Shown piece by piece: positions 53,155 through 61,887 of a DNA stretch of 64,000 nucleotides; position 1 is the stretch's first letter, and every line of letters starts with the position of its first letter. Source of the stretch: Acidobacteriota bacterium (GTDB taxonomy: Bacteria > Acidobacteriota > Vicinamibacteria > Vicinamibacterales > JAKQTR01); NCBI GenBank assembly GCA_026393675.1, contig JAPKZQ010000004.1, positions 124,001-188,000 of the forward strand, read 5' to 3'. Under the pieces are notes generated by a model. That model ran no database searches and was not told the DNA's origin. It was given only the letters and a program-made list of their open reading frames with translations. The position numbers were made by a program, and so were the translations under genes.

Positions 53155-53964
53155 CTACCTCCCGGCCAAGGCCATCGTCATCAGGACGTCGGCCGACGAA
53201 CCGTGACTTTCCAGCCGAACCCACACGTAGGGATCGCAGCGCTCGTGCTGCATGCGGACCTTCCTGAGTGACCGCGCGATTCGGGCGACCGTGGCAGCGC
53301 CCGTGTCGACATCGCAGACGCTGCCACGCAAGGCGGGCAACTGCGCACCGGCGCTTGTGTACACATTGACCAGGTGCGGAAGCGATTCATCGGAGACCAG
53401 GAGCGGCTCAACCACCCACTTGGTCAGCCGCGAGAGCGCGCGGACCGCGTGCCCGGGAATCGGTGCCGTGCAGGCCACCTGGAGTTCGTGGCGCTTGCGG
53501 TCAGCCGCCACCGGCACGATCCCCAGCGTCCTGACGGTGTGGTGCGACAGGCCTCCGGGTTGGTGTGCCACGACGTCCGGATCAACCGAGGTGAGATAGC
53601 GCACGCCGGCCTGTGTCGCCAGCGCCTTGAGGAGGTCTTCGGGCGTGACCAGCCCGAGCGACTTGAGGGTCTGACCAAACGGCACGCCGCTACGGCGCTG
53701 CAGGTCGAGCGCCTGCGCGATGGAGTCGCTCGACAGTCCCACTTGCCGCGTGAGCAGAGTGCCGAGCTTGATGGGCAGCCAGCTCTGGATCCACGCCGGC
53801 TCGACCGGCGGCAGTTTGGCCAGCCGATCCCGCACGGTGATCTCGACGCACCGGGTCGAGCAGTACCATCGCTGGTCGATGGACACGCCAAACGCTCCGT
53901 AGGCGACGAGAAACGCCGGGCTCCGGTGCCCGCAGCCATCACGCGCGCAGCGTGTCATGTCCAT
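53155..53964 (-). CDS. MshEN (GspE N-terminal) domain protein with zinc-finger-like N-terminus
   Basis: The 269-residue soluble protein has three parts. First is a Cys cluster, C6-x4-C11 and C35-x3-C39, probably a zinc site. Second is a GspE-N/MshEN domain (about residues 64-165) with the pattern KLGTLLTRQVGLSSDSIAQAL, then FGQTLKSLGLVTPEDLLKAL, which resembles the tandem RLG-x-L...Q...LG-x-L motif of MshEN domains. Third is a C-terminal alpha/beta segment. MshEN domains in MshE bind cyclic di-GMP. There is no ATPase. Inside a flagellar operon it may link cyclic di-GMP to motor assembly or export. This is inference from motif and location. Confidence 0.72.
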   Translation of the reverse strand: MDMTRCARDGCGHRSPAFLVAYGAFGVSIDQRWYCSTRCVEITVRDRLAKLPPVEPAWIQSWLPIKLGTLLTRQVGLSSDSIAQALDLQRRSGVPFGQTLKSLGLVTPEDLLKALATQAGVRYLTSVDPDVVAHQPGGLSHHTVRTLGIVPVAADRKRHELQVACTAPIPGHAVRALSRLTKWVVEPLLVSDESLPHLVNVYTSAGAQLPALRGSVCDVDTGAATVARIARSLRKVRMQHERCDPYVWVRLESHGSSADVLMTMALAGR

Positions 53965-54334
53965 CCTCTGGCATGGCGGCGCTCGTGCCGCCGGCATTTC
54001 TCAGCAACATGCGGAGCCGGGCTTCTCCTTCTGAGACACCCGCGCTGGCGGCCATGTCGGCCACGGAACGTCCCCGGCTGGCGGCCGTCACAATGCGCCG
54101 CGTCGTGACCTTGCTCGACACGGGCCGAGGTGGTGTGGCCGACAGCTTGCCGAGTTCGTTGCTGAGCAGCGTGAACCCCGATTCCGACGTGTCCACGAGC
54201 AGCGCGAGACCCTGCGTGCATCGGGTGAGCCGCTCTTCCATGCGCGTAAGGCTTCCCATCGAGCGGACCAGGCGCCACAACAGCCAGCCCTGCACCGCAC
54301 AGACGACCACCAGCAGCGAAACAGCGTAGATCAC
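53939..54334 (-). CDS. Small single-pass membrane protein in the flagellar operon
   Basis: The 131-residue protein has one N-terminal membrane helix (about residues 2-20, VSLLVVVCAVQGWLLWRL), a short coiled-coil-like stretch (LTRMEERLTRCTQGLALLV) and a C-terminal helical domain (RSVADMAASAGVSEGEARLRM) that resembles a helix-turn-helix. Similar membrane proteins (DUF6115/YlxL type) occur in flagellar operons of other phyla, but the family is not proven. The GTG at 54334 has AGGAG upstream. It overlaps the MshEN gene start by 26 bases. Confidence 0.6.
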   Translation of the reverse strand: MIYAVSLLVVVCAVQGWLLWRLVRSMGSLTRMEERLTRCTQGLALLVDTSESGFTLLSNELGKLSATPPRPVSSKVTTRRIVTAASRGRSVADMAASAGVSEGEARLRMLLRNAGGTSAAMPEDGHDTLRA

Positions 54335-54354
54335 GCGGCTCTCTCCTTCGTGTC

Positions 54355-55155
54355 CTAGTTGCCCGGACCCATCGATCGGATGCGCTCCTGGGCGCTCATC
54401 ACCTCGGTCACGCGCACACCGTAATTGCCCGACACGACGACCACTTCCCCTCTGGCCACCACGATGTTGTTGACCATCACCTCGACAGGGTCTTCTGGCT
54501 GTCGCTCGAGGTCGACCGTGGTGCCGGGTCCGAGCTTCGACAACGCCTGCAGCGTCATGTTGGTCCAGCCGAAGCGCACCCACAGCGGAAGCTCCATGTC
54601 GAGAATGAGTTCGAGATTGGGCGGCACGCCTGGGCCGGTCGGACTGTCGCCGCGGCCGGACGAGGGCGCGGGCTGGCTGGGCGCGGCATTCGGGACGGGC
54701 CCTGGCACGGCGGCCTGGACAACGGTCAGCGCACTCGACAGCCCGGCCTTGAGTACCAGATCACCTACGGAAATCCCGACCCAACTGGCGTGTGCGGGCG
54801 CTGACGCCTGCGAGGTCGCGGGCTCGTCGGCCGACAACCGCACGCCCTCGAGTTCGGGCTTGATGTTCAGCGATCCGGCGATCTGCTTGGCGATTTCCTG
54901 CAGATTGTCGATGATTGCATCGTCGGGTGGACCATCCTCGAATCCAAGCACCTTGGAGGTCAGCCGCCCGGCATCATCAGCGGGAATCAACAGTGTCGCG
55001 GTGCCTTGGAGCGTGCCCTGAACAGCGAATCGCAGCGCCCAGACCGCCGACGATGGCGCCGCGTCCTGCCGCACGCGCGATTCGCCCCCGAGCAAGGTCG
55101 CGATGACGGTGCCCAACTCTTCGGCGATGGCCTGCGCCAGGATCTGTTCGGTCAC
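54355..55155 (-). CDS. fliN: FliN/FliY-like flagellar switch protein
   Basis: The 266-residue protein has a C-terminal FliN/SpoA domain (about residues 180-262: LELILDMELPLWVRFGWTNMTL, LGPGTTVDLER, VEVMVNNIVVARGEVVVVSGNYGVRVTEV), an Ala/Pro-rich linker, and a roughly 110-residue N-terminal CheC/FliY-like domain. The position corresponding to the phosphatase ExxN motif reads LQEIAKQIAG, so CheY-P phosphatase activity is doubtful. It is longer than the FliN of E. coli (137) and closer to FliY. It is part of the C-ring that CheY-P acts on. It follows fliM directly. Confidence 0.88.
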   Translation of the reverse strand: MTEQILAQAIAEELGTVIATLLGGESRVRQDAAPSSAVWALRFAVQGTLQGTATLLIPADDAGRLTSKVLGFEDGPPDDAIIDNLQEIAKQIAGSLNIKPELEGVRLSADEPATSQASAPAHASWVGISVGDLVLKAGLSSALTVVQAAVPGPVPNAAPSQPAPSSGRGDSPTGPGVPPNLELILDMELPLWVRFGWTNMTLQALSKLGPGTTVDLERQPEDPVEVMVNNIVVARGEVVVVSGNYGVRVTEVMSAQERIRSMGPGN

Positions 55156-55156
55156 C

Positions 55157-56155
55157 TTACGCCCCCTGCGGTCCGGTCGTCTCTGACAGCCTGCCTGGAC
55201 CGCTGGTGATCATCACGGCAGCCTGTGTGCCGTTCCGCATCAGCCGGCCCGTGTACTTCGTGCTGTCTGCCACCCGGACCCTCACAGGATGTGATGCCGG
55301 TTTACCGAGCGAGAGCACGTCTCCTGGCTGGAGCAGCAGCAACTCGCGTGCCGGAAGCGACGAGTCCATGGCGACGGTGACCGGCAGCCTAATGCGGCCC
55401 AGCGTCTGGACGAGTTGCCGGCGTTGGGTGGGTGTCGGCTCGCGCTTCGCCCGGTACCAGTTCTGCACGAAACTGTCGCCGATCATCTCGATCACGGAGG
55501 CCGGCAGGCAGAAGTTGATAATGCCCCTGGCGTCGCAGATCTTCACGTCGAAGACCATGATGAGCACGGTCTCGTTGGGCGCCGCCACCTGAAGCATCTG
55601 CGGCCTGGTGTCGCGCCCGGAGATCTTGAAGTGCACGTCCTGGACGCTGCGCCACGTATCGGTGAGGTTCTCGAGGACGAGCTTCATGATGCCGTCGACG
55701 ACGTTTTGTTCAATCTCGGTGAGCGCCCGCGACAGGTGCAGGCCGTGGCCGCTGCCGCCGAGCATGCGATCGACCATCGAAAAGGCGATGGCCGGGTTGA
55801 TTTCAATGGCCGCGACCCCGTCAAGCGGCGCCATCGACACGGCGTAGAACGCGGTCGGATCGGGCACCGACATCAGGAATTCCGCGTACGTCAGCTGTTC
55901 GACCGACAGGCTCGACACTTCAGTGACCGCGCGCAGGTACGCCGAAAGCGACCCTGAGACGTTGCGCGCGAACCGATCGTGGAGCAACTGCAACGAGCGG
56001 ATGTGTTCTTTCGACACCCGGTCGGGCCGGCGGAAATCGTAGCTGACCGAACTGGTCGCCGCCGGGCCGGGATCCGCTATCGGCTGCTCTTTCCGCAGCA
56101 CGCTGGCCGATCCCATCAGGAGGTCGATTTCTTCCTGGGTGAGAATCTTGGCCAT
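55157..56155 (-). CDS. fliM: FliM, flagellar motor switch protein
   Basis: The 332-residue protein (E. coli 334) has the N-terminal CheY-P-binding motif (ILTQEEIDLLMG), the middle CheC-like domain (AFYAVSMAPLDGVAAIEINP, DRMLGGSG) and a C-terminal SpoA domain (LLLQPGDVLSLGKPASHPVRVRV). It is the switch component that receives CheY-P. Its ATG overlaps the fliA stop in TGATG. Confidence 0.95.
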   Translation of the reverse strand: MAKILTQEEIDLLMGSASVLRKEQPIADPGPAATSSVSYDFRRPDRVSKEHIRSLQLLHDRFARNVSGSLSAYLRAVTEVSSLSVEQLTYAEFLMSVPDPTAFYAVSMAPLDGVAAIEINPAIAFSMVDRMLGGSGHGLHLSRALTEIEQNVVDGIMKLVLENLTDTWRSVQDVHFKISGRDTRPQMLQVAAPNETVLIMVFDVKICDARGIINFCLPASVIEMIGDSFVQNWYRAKREPTPTQRRQLVQTLGRIRLPVTVAMDSSLPARELLLLQPGDVLSLGKPASHPVRVRVADSTKYTGRLMRNGTQAAVMITSGPGRLSETTGPQGA

Positions 56156-56892
56156 CAGTGCGCCTTGCTCTTGTTGAGTCCGTCTTTGAGTGACGACCGC
56201 AACCGCGAAATCGCGAGCGACCGCAACTGCGACACCCGTGACTCGCACACGCCCAGCACCTCGCCGATCTCCGCCATCGTCAGCTCTTCTTCGTAATACA
56301 GGGCGATGACCTGCCGCTCCCGTTCGGGCAGCTCGCCAATCGCGGAGGCGAGCAACGCGCGCAACTCGCGTCGCTGCAGCCTGATTTCCGGCCCCTCGTC
56401 GGGGTCGACGCAGACATCGAGCAGGGGTGCGTGGTCGGAGCCGTACTCGTCCAGTTGCCGCACCTGCGCGACCTCGAGCATCCGCAACTGCTCGAAGGCC
56501 TCGCCGTACTGCTCCTCGGTCATGCCGAGCGCGCTGGCAATCTCGGCTTCGGATGGCTCGTGGCCAAGCGTCAAACGAAGCTGGGCAATGGTGCCATCGA
56601 CGTGGCGGCGCAGCTTGCGCAGCGAACGGGGCGCCGTGTCCATGCCCCGCAGTTCGTCGAGCATGGCGCCCTGCACGCGTCGGCGCGCGAACGCATCGAA
56701 CGGCACCCCGGTTGATGCCTGATAGCGCCCGGCCGCCTCGATCAGCCCAAGCACGCCGATACTGACCAGGTCGGCCACATCCACCTGGGGAGGGAGCCGT
56801 CTCGCGAGGCGCTGGGCCATCGCCTTCACGAGTCCGATGTGCGCGACGACAAGCCGGTCGCGCTCAGTCTGGCTGCCGGCGTAGGTGTTCAT
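56155..56892 (-). CDS. fliA: FliA, sigma-28
   Basis: The 245-residue flagellar sigma factor (E. coli 239) has region 2 (LVVAHIGLVKAMAQRLARRL, ADLVSIGVLGLIEAAGRY, FDAFARRRVQGAMLDELR), region 3 (HEPSEAEIASALGM) and region 4 (LPERERQVIALYYEEELTMAEIGEVLGVCESRVSQL). It directs transcription of late flagellar genes, including the flagellins and the MCP of this window, and is inhibited by FlgM. Its ATG overlaps the flhG stop as ATGA. Confidence 0.95.
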   Translation of the reverse strand: MNTYAGSQTERDRLVVAHIGLVKAMAQRLARRLPPQVDVADLVSIGVLGLIEAAGRYQASTGVPFDAFARRRVQGAMLDELRGMDTAPRSLRKLRRHVDGTIAQLRLTLGHEPSEAEIASALGMTEEQYGEAFEQLRMLEVAQVRQLDEYGSDHAPLLDVCVDPDEGPEIRLQRRELRALLASAIGELPERERQVIALYYEEELTMAEIGEVLGVCESRVSQLRSLAISRLRSSLKDGLNKSKAH

Positions 56893-57746
56893 GCGCACCG
56901 CAGGGCCTCCATTCGGAGGGGCGTGGTGGGGGAAGCGACGCGCGGCGTCGACACCACGCGAAGACCAGGACCGCCGTGGCGCATCCCGGAGAGGCGGCAC
57001 GCCAGCGTCCGGAAGCAGCGGCTCGACGGCGCCTGCGGCACGTGGTCGACGACCGGGCGCTGCACGAGCACCGCATCCCGCAACGTCTGGTCGTGGACGA
57101 TGTGGCCGTAGTACTGGAGCCCGCGCTGGAGAAACCGGGTCGACGCGATGTCGAGCTGCGTGTGGACAAGCCGGGCATCGTCAACATCCCTGGCGTCGTT
57201 GACGACCAGACCAATCTCCAGGCCGGCGTCGTGTTTGGTCAGCAGCTTGAGCATCGCGTAGGCATCAACCACCGCGGTCGGATCAACCGATGTCACGATG
57301 AGCGCCAGCTGGGCGCCGCGCACGGTCTCGATCACGTTGTTAGAGATGCCGGCCGCCGTATCGATCAGCAGGAAGTCGCAACTGTCACCGAGTTCCTGGA
57401 GCGCGTCGGTCAGCCGCTTGCGCTGCCGCGGGGTCAGCGCCGCCAGCTCGCGGATGCCCGAACTGGCCGGGATGACCTGAATGCCGAGCGGCCCGCGGAC
57501 CATGATCTCGGAGAGCGTCCGTTCGCCGGTCAGCAGGTGCCCGATGTGGAACGGCGGCGCCAGTCCGAGCAGCACGTCGACGTTGCCAAGACCGAAGTCC
57601 GCGTCGAGCACGACCACCCGGTGGCGCAGTCGCGCCAGCGCGACGGCAAGATTGACGACGACGTTCGTCTTGCCAACGCCACCTTTGCCACTCGTCACGG
57701 CGATGGTCACCGGGCCGTGCGACGGAGATGTCGTCGATGCACTCAT
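56889..57746 (-). CDS. flhG: FlhG/FleN, MinD-like ATPase controlling flagellar number
   Basis: The 285-residue protein has the deviant Walker A motif SGKGGVGKTN (about residues 19-28), VVVLDADFGLGNVDVLLGL (switch I), and DFLLIDTAAGIS (switch II). It lacks an N-terminal DQAxxLR activator helix in clear form. FlhG counters FlhF and limits flagella per cell. A C-terminal tail of about 35 residues is Pro/Arg-rich and may be unstructured. It overlaps both flhF and fliA by four bases. Confidence 0.92.
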   Translation of the reverse strand: MSASTTSPSHGPVTIAVTSGKGGVGKTNVVVNLAVALARLRHRVVVLDADFGLGNVDVLLGLAPPFHIGHLLTGERTLSEIMVRGPLGIQVIPASSGIRELAALTPRQRKRLTDALQELGDSCDFLLIDTAAGISNNVIETVRGAQLALIVTSVDPTAVVDAYAMLKLLTKHDAGLEIGLVVNDARDVDDARLVHTQLDIASTRFLQRGLQYYGHIVHDQTLRDAVLVQRPVVDHVPQAPSSRCFRTLACRLSGMRHGGPGLRVVSTPRVASPTTPLRMEALRCA

Positions 57747-58738
57747 GCAGTCCTCGCGTCGAGAAACGGCGACTCGCCGAGCACGAGCCCGGCGAGATTG
57801 ATGCCCGTGGCGCGGTCCAGGTCTTCCGGAACGCGCTGCCCTGTGCCCAGGTACGAAACGGGAAGGCGCTCGTCCCGCAGCACCTTCACGATCGGAGACA
57901 GCGTCTCGATCTGGTCGATGCGGGTCAGGGCGATCCGGTGCGGCTTCGCGCACCGGTACTCGTCGATGGTGCGGCTGATGTCCTTCGCGGCAGTCGCGGC
58001 CGACACGACCAGATGCGTCCGCACATCGTTGCGGGCACGCAGCATCGAGAACAGTTCCTGCGCCACCTCGTCGCGCGGAGACCGGCCAGCCGTGTCGACA
58101 AGCACGCCCGTGGTGCCGCGCGTTGGCATGAGCGCCTGATGGAGTTCCTCGGCTGTGCGGGCGACCTTGAACGGCGCACCGACAATGTCGGCATAGAGGC
58201 GCAGTTGCTCAATGGCACCGACGCGGTAACCGTCGGCCGACACCAGCGTCAGCCGCTCACCGTGCGTGGCGCGCTGCTGGGCCGCGATCTTCGCGATGGT
58301 CGTGGTCTTGCCAACGCCCGGAGGGCCAACAAACACCTCGACAGGCCGGTACCCTTCGTCGGCGGCAGCGTACGGAATCAGGCACTCGCCAAGGGCCTTG
58401 CGGATACCCGCGGCCGAAACCCCTCGGCGTCCCGCGGCCGGAATCGCGGCTGCCACCTCGGTGGCGAGATCCCGGTCGAGGCCGGTCGCCGCCAGCAGGG
58501 CCACGATCTCGCTGTCTGGGACGGTTGATTGACGGCTGGGAGATTCGAGTGGTCGGCTGTCCGACACTTTTCTCTCGGCAGCGGCCTGAAGCTCGACCAC
58601 CCGGGAGCCGAACCAGCCCTTCCATCCATCGGACGGCACCAGCCGCGTCGCCAGGACCAGGGCGTTCGGACCAAGCTCCTCGCGTGCTTGCGCGAGCAGG
58701 TCACGAACCGAAGTTCCGCGATATGTCTTGAGATACAT
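57743..58738 (-). CDS. flhF: FlhF, SRP-type GTPase for flagellar placement
   Basis: The 331-residue protein has an N-terminal basic/B-region and the NG GTPase domain. Motifs are VFVGPPGVGKTTTIAK (G1), VSADGYRVGAIEQLRLYA (G2), VLVDTAGRSPRD (G3) and a G4-like LTRIDQ. FlhF sets the site of flagellum assembly, often a pole. It is one base after the flhA stop. Together with FlhG this suggests polar or number-controlled flagellation. Confidence 0.93.
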   Translation of the reverse strand: MYLKTYRGTSVRDLLAQAREELGPNALVLATRLVPSDGWKGWFGSRVVELQAAAERKVSDSRPLESPSRQSTVPDSEIVALLAATGLDRDLATEVAAAIPAAGRRGVSAAGIRKALGECLIPYAAADEGYRPVEVFVGPPGVGKTTTIAKIAAQQRATHGERLTLVSADGYRVGAIEQLRLYADIVGAPFKVARTAEELHQALMPTRGTTGVLVDTAGRSPRDEVAQELFSMLRARNDVRTHLVVSAATAAKDISRTIDEYRCAKPHRIALTRIDQIETLSPIVKVLRDERLPVSYLGTGQRVPEDLDRATGINLAGLVLGESPFLDARTA

Positions 58739-58739
58739 A

Positions 58740-60782
58740 TCAGTCGAGCACCGCCACCGGCGCAACCTTCACGTGCGCCGGAACCTCCGTATGCGACAGC
58801 ACCCCAACATGTGGCAGAACTCGTGAGAACAGCCGCCACAGGTGCGGTCTCAATCCTGCCGAACAAAGAAGCACGGGTTGTGCCATCGCGGATTCGATCG
58901 CCCGGCCGATCTTGGCGGCGAGGTTCTGGGCCTCTCTGGGGTCGATCGCCAGAACCGGCCCCTGTTCGGTTCGGACCAGCGACGCCATCAGCCGTTCCTC
59001 GAGCGTCGGAGCCAGAGAAATCGTCGGAAGTTCGCCGCGTTCGTTCTGGTACTGCTTGCAGATGGCCCGGCCAAGGGCCGCCCTGGCCGCCTCGGTCATC
59101 AGGTCCGTATCCTTGGAGACGACGGCGACATCGGCCACGGCCTCGAGGATCGTGGCGAGATCCTTGGCGGGCACCCGTTCGCGTAGCAGTTGCCGCAGTA
59201 CGCGCTGGATTTCGCCCAGCGACAGGATCTTCGGAACGACGTCTTCCACCAGCTTTGGCGCCGACTGCGCCAACCGGTCGACCATCTCCTTGACCTGCTG
59301 ACGGCCGAGCAGGTCTGGCAGGAACGCCCGGATCGTCTCCGACACGTGCGTCGACAGGGCGGTCGTCGCGTCAACCACCGTGTAGCCGGCTGTTGACGCG
59401 CGATCGCGATGGTCTGCGTTGATCCACCAGGCTGGCAGGCCGAAGGCCGGCTCGCGGGTCTGGATGCCGTCGAGTGTGCCCGTTGCGGTCCCCGGGTTGA
59501 TGGCGAGGACGCGGTCAGGGTAGAGTTCGCCGCGCGCCACCTCGATGCCTTTGACCAGAATGTTATAGGCGCGCGGAGCCAGTTGCAGGTTGTCCGCGAT
59601 GTGTACCGGCGGCACCACCACGCCCGACTCGGAGGCGATCTGGCGCCGGATGCCTTTCAACCGCGACAGCAGCGTTCCGCCCTGCTGCTCGTCGACAATC
59701 GACACCAGGGCGTATCCGACTTCCACGGCCAGCGGATCAACGTTGACGGCCGACTCGATGGAATCGGATGGAGGAGCGACGTCGGCTGCGGCGTCTGGCT
59801 TCTGTTCGATGGCCTTCCGGTTGGCCATCGCCGCCGCGGCGAGGATGAAGGCGACGATCCAGAATGGAAGTTTCGGCAGCCCGGGCACCAGCCCAATGGC
59901 AAACAGCACGCCGGCCCCAACCGCCAGCGGGCGCGAACTGCTCAACAACTGCTGGGCCACGTCTTCGCCCAGGTCGGACTCGCTCGAGGCGCGCGTGGTC
60001 ACCAGCGCGCCCGACATCGACACGAGCAACGCCGGGATGGCCGTCACCAGTCCCTCGCCGACCGTCAGGATCGTGTACGTCGTCAGCGCGGTCTTGAGCG
60101 GCAGTCCGTGCTGCAGGACGCCGATGAGGAGGCCGGCCACGATGTTGATGAAGGTGATAAGGAGCGCCGCCAGCGCGTCGCGCTGCGTGAACCGGATCGC
60201 GCCGTCCATTGATCCGTAGAAATCTGCTTCACGGCGAATCCGTTCGCGCCGGGAGCTGGCTTCGTGCTCGTCGATGAGGCCGGCGTTCAGGTCGGCATCA
60301 ATCGCCATTTGACGGCCGGGCATCGCGTCCAGGGTAAACCTGGCAGTCACTTCTGAAATGCGCGAGGCGCCGTGGTTGATGACGAGAAACTGGATCGCAA
60401 TCAGGACAAGGAAGACGACGATACCGACAACAAAATTGGCGCCGACGACAAACTGGCCGAACGCCATGATGACCTGGCCGGCCGCGCCGGTGCCCTCCGC
60501 CCCGTTCAGCAGGATGAGGCGGGTGCCCGCGACGTTCAGCGACAATCGCAACATCGTGAGCAACAGGAGCAGGGAAGGGAACGCCGAGAACTCGATGGGC
60601 TGCCTGACGTAGATGGCGGTCAGCAGCAGCACGACGCCGAGCCCGATGTCGACCGAGAGCAGCAGGTCGAGCATGAACGGCGGCAGGGGGATGATCATCA
60701 ACCCGACCGACGCGATGATGGCTGCCGGGCCCACCATCTGGGCCACGCGTTTCATCTGGCCTGCCATGTTGCGTTTTGCCAT
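58740..60782 (-). CDS. flhA: FlhA, flagellar export gate
   Basis: The 680-residue inner-membrane export protein (E. coli 692) has eight hydrophobic segments in the first 330 residues, including the FHIPEP-family region (SLNVAGTRLIL, KTALTTYTILTVGEGLVTAIPALLVS, MPGRQMAIDADLNAGLID). The cytoplasmic ring-forming domain (about 340-680) ends VLSHTEVPAHVKVAPVAVLD. It forms the nonameric gate for substrate entry. It lies 22 bases after flhB. Confidence 0.96.
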   Translation of the reverse strand: MAKRNMAGQMKRVAQMVGPAAIIASVGLMIIPLPPFMLDLLLSVDIGLGVVLLLTAIYVRQPIEFSAFPSLLLLLTMLRLSLNVAGTRLILLNGAEGTGAAGQVIMAFGQFVVGANFVVGIVVFLVLIAIQFLVINHGASRISEVTARFTLDAMPGRQMAIDADLNAGLIDEHEASSRRERIRREADFYGSMDGAIRFTQRDALAALLITFINIVAGLLIGVLQHGLPLKTALTTYTILTVGEGLVTAIPALLVSMSGALVTTRASSESDLGEDVAQQLLSSSRPLAVGAGVLFAIGLVPGLPKLPFWIVAFILAAAAMANRKAIEQKPDAAADVAPPSDSIESAVNVDPLAVEVGYALVSIVDEQQGGTLLSRLKGIRRQIASESGVVVPPVHIADNLQLAPRAYNILVKGIEVARGELYPDRVLAINPGTATGTLDGIQTREPAFGLPAWWINADHRDRASTAGYTVVDATTALSTHVSETIRAFLPDLLGRQQVKEMVDRLAQSAPKLVEDVVPKILSLGEIQRVLRQLLRERVPAKDLATILEAVADVAVVSKDTDLMTEAARAALGRAICKQYQNERGELPTISLAPTLEERLMASLVRTEQGPVLAIDPREAQNLAAKIGRAIESAMAQPVLLCSAGLRPHLWRLFSRVLPHVGVLSHTEVPAHVKVAPVAVLD

Positions 60783-60804
60783 AGTTACGCTCGCCCTCTC
60801 ACGG

Positions 60805-61872
60805 CTAGAGAATCAACTGCTTCAGGCGGATGAGGTACGCCAGCACCTCGGCGACCGCATCGAACAGCGAGCCTGGAATCAGGTCGCCCACATCGACGCT
60901 CTTGTAGAGGGCCTGCGCTAGCGGGGGGTTCTCGACAATGGGCACACCGTGTTCGCGCGCAATCGCCTTGATGCGCTGCGCCACGAGGTTCTTGCCCTTG
61001 GCGAGCACCCGTGGCGCGGGCATCGTGCCACGGTGGTACTCGAGCGCCATCGCAAAGTGGGTCGGGTTGGTGATGACCACCGTCGCGCGCGGCACGGCCG
61101 CCATCATGCGCTGCCGGAACATCATGCGTTGGATGCGACGAATCCGCCCCCGGGTTTCGGGGTTGCCTTCCGACTGCCGATTCTCGTCTTTGACTTCCTG
61201 CTTGGTCATGCGGTTGTTCCGCTTGAACCTCCACCGCTGGTAGCCGTAGTCGGCCGCGCCGAGCGCCAGCAACACGACGGCCACCTTCCAGAACATCCCC
61301 ATGGCGATCTCCCAGCCGGCCGCAACCGCGGGAGCGACGCCAATGCGCGCCAGCGTGGCGCCGTTCATCACGAAGGCGTGGATCGTCTGCCAGCCGATCG
61401 TCACCAGTGCGGCCGACACCACTATCGCTTTGAGCAGTTCGTAGCCGCCCTGCGAAAGTCCCAGCCGCTTGATCCCGTTGGCCGGATTCAGGCTGCCCCA
61501 GTTGAACGTGATGGCCTCGGTCGCCAGCACGAATCCTTTCTGCGACGCCACCTGGACGGCCACGACACTGAGGGCTGACGCGCACGCCAGCGGACCGCAG
61601 ATCAGCACGAGTTGCACCACGGCGTCGATGACCATCTGGCCAATCGTGCTGCCGTCAATCGGCGCCAGGGGCGAGGTGCCGACGCGGACAAGCGAATGCT
61701 TGACGGCTCCCTTGAGCGTCCCAGCCATGCTGCTGCCGAGCCCGCTGAGCACCATCACTGCAGCGAGAAACGAGGCCGCCTGCAAAAGATCCTTGCTAAG
61801 AGGGAGTTGTCCCTTCTTGCGGAGGTCGCCCAGGCGTTTTCCGCTTGGTGGTTCGGTGCGGTCGGTCGCCAT
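60805..61872 (-). CDS. flhB: FlhB, export switch protein
   Basis: The 355-residue protein has four membrane helices and the autocleavage site NPTH in VVITNPTHFAMALEY, followed by PRVLAKGKNLVAQRIKAIA. Cleavage switches export from rod/hook to filament substrates. The N-terminal PPSGKRLGDLRKKGQLPLSKDL motif is typical. It follows fliR by 15 bases. Confidence 0.95.
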   Translation of the reverse strand: MATDRTEPPSGKRLGDLRKKGQLPLSKDLLQAASFLAAVMVLSGLGSSMAGTLKGAVKHSLVRVGTSPLAPIDGSTIGQMVIDAVVQLVLICGPLACASALSVVAVQVASQKGFVLATEAITFNWGSLNPANGIKRLGLSQGGYELLKAIVVSAALVTIGWQTIHAFVMNGATLARIGVAPAVAAGWEIAMGMFWKVAVVLLALGAADYGYQRWRFKRNNRMTKQEVKDENRQSEGNPETRGRIRRIQRMMFRQRMMAAVPRATVVITNPTHFAMALEYHRGTMPAPRVLAKGKNLVAQRIKAIAREHGVPIVENPPLAQALYKSVDVGDLIPGSLFDAVAEVLAYLIRLKQLIL

Positions 61873-61887
61873 CTCTCCAGTCCACTC

